DNA of 10,560 nt from Avimonoglobus sp965151315 (lineage in GTDB: Bacteria; Bacillota; Clostridia; UBA1381): assembly GCA_965151315.1 (NCBI GenBank), contig CBCTZG010000089.1, positions 1 to 10,560 on the forward strand, in the 5' to 3' direction. A program made the translations under genes and the position numbers. Below, piece by piece: positions 6,519 through 10,560 of the stretch (positions within the stretch are counted from its first letter, which is position 1; each line of letters begins with the position of its first letter). The notes beneath the pieces were generated by a model. That model saw only the letters and a program-made list of their open reading frames with translations, was not told where the DNA came from and searched no databases.

Positions 6519-6989
6519 TCAGCTTCTTTGATTGTGTTCCTTAAAGGCCCTGTCCATGGCCCGCTTTGAATCCCGTCTGGCCATGTCGTCCCGTTTATCA
6601 TACAGCTTTTTCCCTTTTGCAACCCCAAGGGAAACTTTGACAAGGGATCCCTTGAAATATAAGGATAAGGGGATCAGGGAATAGCCCTGCTGCTGCAGCT
6701 GGCCAACCAGCTTCCGGATCTGGTTTTTGTGGAGCAGGAGGCGCCGGTTCCGCAGGGGATCCCGGTTAAAAATGTTACCGTGCTCATAGGGGCTGATGTT
6801 CATACCCTTGACATATACCTCGCCGTTGTCCACGGAAGCATAAGCGTCCGTCAAGCTGACCCGGCCCTGCCGCAGGGATTTTACCTCTGTGCCAAACAAC
6901 TCAATGCCGGCTTCCAGGGTTTCCAGGATAAAATAGTCGTGCCGCGCTTTTTTGTTCTGGGCGATTGTTTTTGTACTGATTTCCGCCAT
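6519..6989 (-). CDS. smpB: SsrA (tmRNA)-binding protein SmpB
   Basis: SmpB binds tmRNA and brings it to stalled ribosomes for trans-translation. The protein is 156 aa, the usual length. Family motifs run in order: KKARHDYFILETLEAGIELFGTEVKSLR (residues 13-40), SLTDAYA, YEHGN, RNRRLLLH near residue 82, the LIPLSLYF strand, then GKKLYDKRDD and a basic C-terminal tail that in the family follows the mRNA channel. AAAGGAGG (7004-6997) lies seven bases before the ATG and fixes the start. No tmRNA gene (ssrA) is visible in this window, although it is often close by. The gene is a single-gene unit, divergent from spoIIP. Confidence 0.96.
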   Translation of the reverse strand: MAEISTKTIAQNKKARHDYFILETLEAGIELFGTEVKSLRQGRVSLTDAYASVDNGEVYVKGMNISPYEHGNIFNRDPLRNRRLLLHKNQIRKLVGQLQQQGYSLIPLSLYFKGSLVKVSLGVAKGKKLYDKRDDMARRDSKRAMDRAFKEHNQRS

Positions 6990-7014
6990 ATGCCGGCCTC
7001 CTTTCCCAGATACT

Positions 7015-7042
7015 ATTATACCATATTTTTCCCAAAAAGCAA
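7015..7042 (-). promoter_or_regulatory. Sigma-A promoter of smpB
   Basis: On the minus strand a perfect TATAAT (7020-7015) with TGG directly before it (extended -10) lies 16 bases after TTGCTT (7042-7037), a partial -35. Transcription would start near 7008, leaving about 19 nt before the ATG that include the ribosome binding site. Confidence 0.7.
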
Positions 7043-7155
7043 TGGCCTATTCGGGTTTTAATAAATCCTTGCAAGTAACGCCGAAAACAGGATGGGATTG
7101 CCATTCACAAATTGCCAAACGGATATTTTTTCATTCTTGATCTGCCGCAACACTG

Positions 7156-7184
7156 TCATATTTGTCCGACGGTTTGCGTACAAT
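7156..7184 (+). promoter_or_regulatory. Candidate sigma-E promoter for spoIIP
   Basis: TCATATT (7156-7162), a 14-nt spacer and CGTACAAT (7177-7184) match the sigma-E pattern KMATATT-N14-CATACAAT at every position but one. The predicted start near 7191 gives a leader of about 24 nt carrying the ribosome binding site. spoIIP is sigma-E dependent in B. subtilis. Of the two sigma-E candidates in the window, this is the closer match. Confidence 0.72.
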
Positions 7185-7214
7185 ATAGCATTACGATTGG
7201 AGAGGTGTGACAGA

Positions 7215-8366
7215 ATGCAAAAGAAGCAGAGAACAAAATTCAAAACCTATGTAATCCCGAAGCGGAAGATGCTTGTTGGCTGCGGCCTGTTTGTTTTGGG
7301 ACTGGCCTTAGCCGCTGGGATAACCGTTGCCAAAATGCTGCCGGCGCGGAAACAGGAGATCGCGTTTTCCGACGATTTTTATAAAACAATTCTAGAAACA
7401 GAGCTCAACCAGCCCGCGGAGGAGAAAAAAACGGCGGGGGAGTTTTTAAAGAAAATATTTGGGTTTGATCCGGGGGACGCCCGCAGCATTTTAAAAAATG
7501 CTGATTTCATTTATCAGGAGGCGGAGGCGGCGCCAACGCCGGAGCAGACCCAGTCCCCAGAGCCTACCGCGCCGCCGGCTGCAGAACCGCCGGCAACGGA
7601 ACCGCCTGCGGAGGAGCACGGGATTGCGGAAGTGAATATCGCTAAAGGGATGGAGGTATCCAATAAGACCAATATCCAGGTAGACCCAGTGGCGCTGGCA
7701 GCCCAGCCGCTGCCGTATACCATTGGGGATGACGGCCCCCAGGTTTTGATTGTACATACCCATACCACGGAGAGCTTTACCGATTTCGGAAAAACCAAAT
7801 ATTCCGTCACAGACTCAGACCGGAGCACAGATGAAACGAAAAATATTACAGCTGTGGGCGTGGAGATCGCCAGGATCCTGAATGAAAACGGGATCCAGAC
7901 CATCCAGGATAAAACCGTCCACGACTATCCCTCTTATAACGGTGCCTACACCCGGTCTTTGGCTACAGTCCGGCAGAACCTGGCGGACCATCCCACGATT
8001 AAGGTAGTGCTGGATGTACACCGGGACGGCCTTGTCCGGGCAGATGGCACCAAGCTGAAGGTGACGGCGGATATTAACGGCGTCAAAACAGCCCAGTGCA
8101 TGTTTGTGATCGGCTCCAACGCCAATCTGACCCATGACCACTGGCAGGAAAATATGAAGCTGGCGGCAAAGCTGCAGCAGACTGCGAACGAAATGTTTCC
8201 CGGGCTCATGCGGCCCATCAATCTCCGGGAGGAGCGGTTTAACCAGCAGGCATCCATGGGCAGTATCATTATAGAAATCGGATCCAATGGGAATACTTTG
8301 GAGGAGGCGATCCAGGGAGGACGGGATATGGCCGCGGTTCTGGTAAAAGTTTTGAAAAAAGGATGA
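7215..8366 (+). CDS. spoIIP: Stage II sporulation protein P, amidase/endopeptidase (SpoIIP)
   Basis: SpoIIP is the mother-cell peptidoglycan amidase and endopeptidase of the DMP engulfment complex; it strips stem peptides so that SpoIID can cut the glycans. The protein is 383 aa. A basic N-terminus and one membrane segment (about residues 19-40) are followed by a linker rich in Pro, Ala and Glu (about 103-135) containing PPAAEPPATEPPAEE, then the SpoIIP domain (about 170-383). Visible family motifs are VLIVHTHTTES (His181, Glu186), DYPSYNGAYTRS, VLDVHRDG (His269), NMKLAAKL, FNQQASMGSIIIEIGSNGNT (Glu354) and EEA. The ATG at 7215 follows GAGAGGTG (7200-7207). The frame is open back to 7092, but the upstream part precedes the predicted transcript start. 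lepA follows, as in B. subtilis; gpr, which precedes spoIIP there, is absent. Confidence 0.95.
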   Translation: MQKKQRTKFKTYVIPKRKMLVGCGLFVLGLALAAGITVAKMLPARKQEIAFSDDFYKTILETELNQPAEEKKTAGEFLKKIFGFDPGDARSILKNADFIYQEAEAAPTPEQTQSPEPTAPPAAEPPATEPPAEEHGIAEVNIAKGMEVSNKTNIQVDPVALAAQPLPYTIGDDGPQVLIVHTHTTESFTDFGKTKYSVTDSDRSTDETKNITAVGVEIARILNENGIQTIQDKTVHDYPSYNGAYTRSLATVRQNLADHPTIKVVLDVHRDGLVRADGTKLKVTADINGVKTAQCMFVIGSNANLTHDHWQENMKLAAKLQQTANEMFPGLMRPINLREERFNQQASMGSIIIEIGSNGNTLEEAIQGGRDMAAVLVKVLKKG

Positions 8367-8391
8367 CAACCGGGAAAAAATATGCTATAAT
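8363..8391 (+). promoter_or_regulatory. Sigma-A promoter of lepA overlapping the spoIIP stop codon
   Basis: ATGACA (8363-8368, one mismatch to TTGACA), a 17-nt spacer and a perfect TATAAT (8386-8391) preceded by TGC (extended -10) predict a strong vegetative promoter. The -35 hexamer contains the spoIIP TGA stop (8364-8366). Transcription would start near 8398, leaving a 25-nt leader with AGGAG. It would uncouple lepA from the sporulation-specific spoIIP transcript. Confidence 0.75.
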
Positions 8392-8422
8392 TGTTCCAAT
8401 ACCGTTACTGAGGAGAAAAGAA

Positions 8423-10231
8423 ATGGCAAAAACAAACCAGGATAAAATCAGGAATTTCTGTATTATCGCGCATATAGACCATGGGAAATCTACCCTGGCT
8501 GACCGGCTTTTGGAGCTGACCGGCGAGGTGGAGCAGCGGGACATGGAGGATCAGCTGCTGGACAATATGGATCTGGAGCGGGAGCGGGGAATTACCATCA
8601 AGGCCCACGCTGTCCGGCTCCAATATACGGCCCAGGACGGCGAAACCTATACCCTGAATCTGATCGATACCCCGGGGCATGTGGACTTCAACTATGAGGT
8701 ATCCCGAAGCTTGGCCGCCTGCGAGGGGGCGATCCTGATCGTAGACGCCTCCCAGGGGATCGAGGCCCAGACCCTGGCCAACACATATCTCGCGCTGGAG
8801 CATGATTTGGAAATTGTGCCGGTGATCAATAAAATTGACCTGCCTTCCGCCCGGCCTGAAAACGCGATCCAGGAGATCGAAGATGTTATCGGGATCCCGG
8901 CGGAGGACGCGCCCCAGGTTTCCGCGAAAACAGGACTTAATGTAGAGCAGGTGCTGGAGGCCATTGTCCAGAAAATCCCCGCGCCCCAGGGGGATCCGGA
9001 AGCGCCGCTGCAGGCGCTGATTTTTGACTCCTATTATGACAGCTATAAAGGCGTGATTGTGTATGTCCGGGTGAAAGAAGGTTCATTGCGGCCTGGCAGC
9101 CGGATCCGCATGATGCAGACCGGCGCGGAATTTGACGTGGTCGAGGTGGGAACGATGCATCCGTCGGGCCTGGTGCCTGGGGAAGAAATTTCCGCCGGCC
9201 AGGTTGGGTATATTGCCGCCAGCATTAAAAATATCCAGGACACCCAGGTGGGGGATACGGTCACCCGGGCGGACAAGCCTGCGGGTCAGCCTCTGCCGGG
9301 CTATAAAAAGGTGAATCCCATGGTGTACTGTGGGATATATCCGGCGGACGGCGCCCAGTATGACGATCTGCGGGATGCCCTCTTAAAGCTCCAGCTCAAC
9401 GACGCGGCGCTGATGTTTGAGGCGGAGACCTCCGTGGCGCTGGGGTTTGGGTTCCGGTGCGGATTTTTGGGGCTTTTGCATATGGAGATTATCCAGGAAC
9501 GGCTGGAGCGGGAATACAACCTGGATCTGGTCACTACAGCGCCCAGTGTAATCTATAAGGTCTACAAAACAAACGGGGAAATGATCATGGTGGACAACCC
9601 CACCAATCTGCCGCCGGCGGTAGAGATCGAGTATATGGAAGAGCCAATGGTCAAGGCGGATATCATGGTGCCGGTGGATTTTGTTGGAAATGTGATGGAG
9701 CTATGCCAGGAGCGCCGGGGCGTATACAAGGATATGAAATATATGGAAGCCACCCGGGCGCAGATTTTTTACGAGCTTCCCTTAAATGAAATCATCTACG
9801 ACTTTTTCGACGCTTTAAAATCCAGAACAAAGGGCTACGCTTCCTTTGACTATGAGCTTTCCGGCTACCAGCGGTCAGACTTGGTAAAGCTGGACATGCT
9901 CTTAAATGGGGAAATGGTGGACGCACTGTCCTTTATCGTGCATAAAGATAACGCCTACAGCCGAGGCCGGCGGATGGCGGAAAAGCTGAAAGAGGCCATC
10001 CCTCGGCAACTTTTCGAGGTGCCTATCCAGGCTGCTATCGGTAACAAAATCATTGCCCGGGAAACGGTCCGGGCACTGCGTAAGGATGTGCTGGCCAAGT
10101 GTTATGGCGGGGACATCACCCGGAAGAAAAAACTTCTGGAAAAACAGAAGGAAGGGAAAAAGCGGATGCGTCAAGTGGGTAGTGTAGAAGTGCCCCAGGA
10201 GGCGTTTATGTCGGTTTTGAAACTAGATTAA
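8423..10231 (+). CDS. lepA: Elongation factor 4 (LepA), ribosome-binding GTPase
   Basis: LepA is a conserved translational GTPase that acts on ribosomes during initiation and elongation. The protein is 602 aa, full length. GTPase motifs are intact: G1 AHIDHGKS (residues 16-23), switch I RERGITIK (53-60), G3 DTPGH (82-86), G4 NKID (136-139) and G5 SAK (167-169). The LepA-specific C-terminal domain is recognisable from VHKDNAYSRGRRMAEKLKE and ends in AKCYGGDITRKKKLLEKQKEGKKRM, EVPQEAF and LKLD. I chose the ATG at 8423, with AGGAG at 8411-8415, over the in-frame ATG at 8363, which lies inside the promoter. The usual downstream partners in Firmicutes (hemW, hrcA, grpE, dnaK) are not reached before the window ends. 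Confidence 0.97.
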   Translation: MAKTNQDKIRNFCIIAHIDHGKSTLADRLLELTGEVEQRDMEDQLLDNMDLERERGITIKAHAVRLQYTAQDGETYTLNLIDTPGHVDFNYEVSRSLAACEGAILIVDASQGIEAQTLANTYLALEHDLEIVPVINKIDLPSARPENAIQEIEDVIGIPAEDAPQVSAKTGLNVEQVLEAIVQKIPAPQGDPEAPLQALIFDSYYDSYKGVIVYVRVKEGSLRPGSRIRMMQTGAEFDVVEVGTMHPSGLVPGEEISAGQVGYIAASIKNIQDTQVGDTVTRADKPAGQPLPGYKKVNPMVYCGIYPADGAQYDDLRDALLKLQLNDAALMFEAETSVALGFGFRCGFLGLLHMEIIQERLEREYNLDLVTTAPSVIYKVYKTNGEMIMVDNPTNLPPAVEIEYMEEPMVKADIMVPVDFVGNVMELCQERRGVYKDMKYMEATRAQIFYELPLNEIIYDFFDALKSRTKGYASFDYELSGYQRSDLVKLDMLLNGEMVDALSFIVHKDNAYSRGRRMAEKLKEAIPRQLFEVPIQAAIGNKIIARETVRALRKDVLAKCYGGDITRKKKLLEKQKEGKKRMRQVGSVEVPQEAFMSVLKLD

Positions 10232-10234
10232 AAT

Positions 10235-10255
10235 ATGTACCCTTTTTGGGTACAT
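10235..10255 (+). other. Perfect hairpin right after lepA
   Basis: ATGTACCC-TTTTT-GGGTACAT is an 8 bp perfect stem with a TTTTT loop, three bases after the lepA stop codon. No T-tract follows, so it is a poor intrinsic terminator. It may instead protect the 3' end of the mRNA or be the first hairpin of a larger repeated element. It abuts the next hairpin without a gap. Confidence 0.55.
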
Positions 10256-10282
10256 CAGCATGTCGACAAAGCCGACACGCTG
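10256..10282. other. Imperfect hairpin abutting the previous one
   Basis: CAGC-A-TGTCG (10256-10265) pairs with CGACA-C-GCTG (10273-10282) around the 7-nt loop ACAAAGC: nine pairs with one A-C mismatch. No T-tract follows. Confidence 0.5.
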
Positions 10283-10314
10283 AGAGACTATTGAAAAATG
10301 AAGGGATATTTTGA

Positions 10315-10360
10315 GAAAATGTTCCCGCCGGCGTACAGTGGTACTGCAGGGGGCATTTTC
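10315..10360. other. Long hairpin with an inner stem
   Basis: GAAAATGTTCCC (10315-10326) pairs over 12 positions with GGGGGCATTTTC (10349-10360), two of them G-U. The 22-nt loop contains a smaller hairpin, CAGT-GGT-ACTG (10336-10346). The G-U pairs keep the stem intact as RNA in the plus-strand direction, which hints at an RNA function rather than a DNA palindrome. Confidence 0.45.
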
Positions 10361-10375
10361 GCAAAAAGCAAGCAG

Positions 10376-10411
10376 CCATGCGGGTTTCTCCATGAAGCCC
10401 GCATGGTTTTT
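10376..10411 (+). terminator. Intrinsic terminator downstream of lepA
   Basis: CCATGCGGGTTTC (10376-10388) pairs with GAAGCCCGCATGG (10394-10406) through 13 positions (one G-U) around the loop TCCAT, followed by TTTTTC (10407-10412). It is the best terminator between lepA and the window end, about 145 nt past the lepA stop. On the minus strand it is followed by CTGCTTGCTTTTT, so it could also act in that direction. Confidence 0.75.
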
Positions 10412-10483
10412 CGTAAACAATCATTTTTAGAACGCGTTTTCGTATTTTCCTGCTTGCGGTAGGACGAGTTTTCGGCAGTCTAT

Positions 10484-10500
10484 CCCCCGCTATGCGGGGG
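10484..10500. repeat. GC-rich palindrome related to the one at the window start
   Basis: CCCCCGC-TAT-GCGGGGG is a perfect 7 bp stem with a TAT loop, followed by GGAGCTTTATTGTATAC. The hairpin at 26-44 has the same loop and a similar tail (ATATTTATTATAC). The innermost pair is T-A there and C-G here, which is a compensatory change. It may be a terminator or a dispersed palindromic repeat. Confidence 0.5.
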
Positions 10501-10521
10501 GGAGCTTTATTGTATACTGAA

Positions 10522-10544
10522 AACCACGCGATAGTCGCGTGGTT
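10522..10544. other. Perfect 10 bp hairpin near the window end
   Basis: AACCACGCGA-TAG-TCGCGTGGTT is a perfect 10 bp inverted repeat with a 3-nt loop. The following bases are CAAAAGAGG, not a T-tract. The function is unknown; it could belong to the leader of a gene beyond the window. Confidence 0.5.
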
Positions 10545-10560
10545 CAAAAGAGGTTAACCG

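Noticed and set aside
6990..7155. tmRNA (ssrA) or another RNA gene next to smpB
   Set aside because: There is no tRNA-like ends pair and no tag-peptide reading frame of the expected type; only the two divergent promoters are recognisable in this intergenic region.
8363..8422. Earlier LepA start at 8363
   Set aside because: This ATG lies inside the predicted -35 box, has no homology to LepA N-termini, and the ATG at 8423 has a proper ribosome binding site.
10206..10547. 113-codon minus-strand frame after lepA
   Set aside because: It runs through five stem-loops including a good terminator, overlaps the lepA 3' end and shows no domain. Such frames commonly arise across structured repeats.
10232..10560. 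CRISPR array
   Set aside because: The hairpins differ in sequence and spacing, and no direct repeat of constant length with unique spacers is present.

Overview
This 10.5 kb window carries chromosomal housekeeping and sporulation genes. The organism is almost certainly an endospore-forming Firmicute of the class Clostridia with moderate GC. The reasons are two engulfment genes (spoIID, spoIIP), strong AGGAGG-type ribosome binding sites, clear sigma-A and sigma-E type promoters, and hairpin-plus-T-tract terminators after nearly every transcription unit. The spoIIP-lepA order is the same as in Bacillus subtilis. I see no transposase, integrase, phage gene, CRISPR array, tRNA or rRNA, so this looks like core genome.

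Layout. (1) 1-1080: spoIID on the minus strand, with a terminator at its 3' end (21-50) and a sigma-E-like promoter just upstream (1052-1080). (2) 1114-5650: the carA-carB operon on the plus strand (carbamoyl-phosphate synthase, also called pyrAA-pyrAB). It has a consensus sigma-A promoter and a leader of about 190 nt. The leader encodes an apparent 35-residue peptide whose stop codon falls inside an intrinsic terminator placed before carA. The operon ends in its own terminator (5624-5650). (3) 5709-7042: two minus-strand units, smpB (trans-translation) and a DUF3298/RsiV-like protein with no signal peptide, each followed by a strong terminator. (4) 7156-10231: spoIIP from a sigma-E-like promoter, then lepA (elongation factor 4) from a separate sigma-A promoter that overlaps the spoIIP stop codon. 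(5) 10232-10560: no convincing gene, but six successive hairpins, one of them a good terminator.

How the genes fit together. SpoIID (transglycosylase) and SpoIIP (amidase/endopeptidase) are partners in the DMP peptidoglycan-degrading engulfment machine. Here they sit about 6 kb apart on opposite strands, both behind the same promoter class, which suggests joint mother-cell expression. SmpB and LepA both act on ribosomes and have vegetative promoters. CarAB makes carbamoyl phosphate for pyrimidines and arginine.

The most interesting signal is the carA leader. It has a translated mini-ORF, a U-rich stretch with a possible pause hairpin, and a terminator overlapped by the mini-ORF stop. That is the logic of the E. 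coli pyrBI attenuator, and I see no PyrR-binding sequence. Also notable are substitutions in the predicted glutamine pocket of CarA and in the allosteric domain of CarB, a related palindrome at both ends of the window with a compensatory base-pair change, and an excess of the hexamer GGATCC (16 copies).
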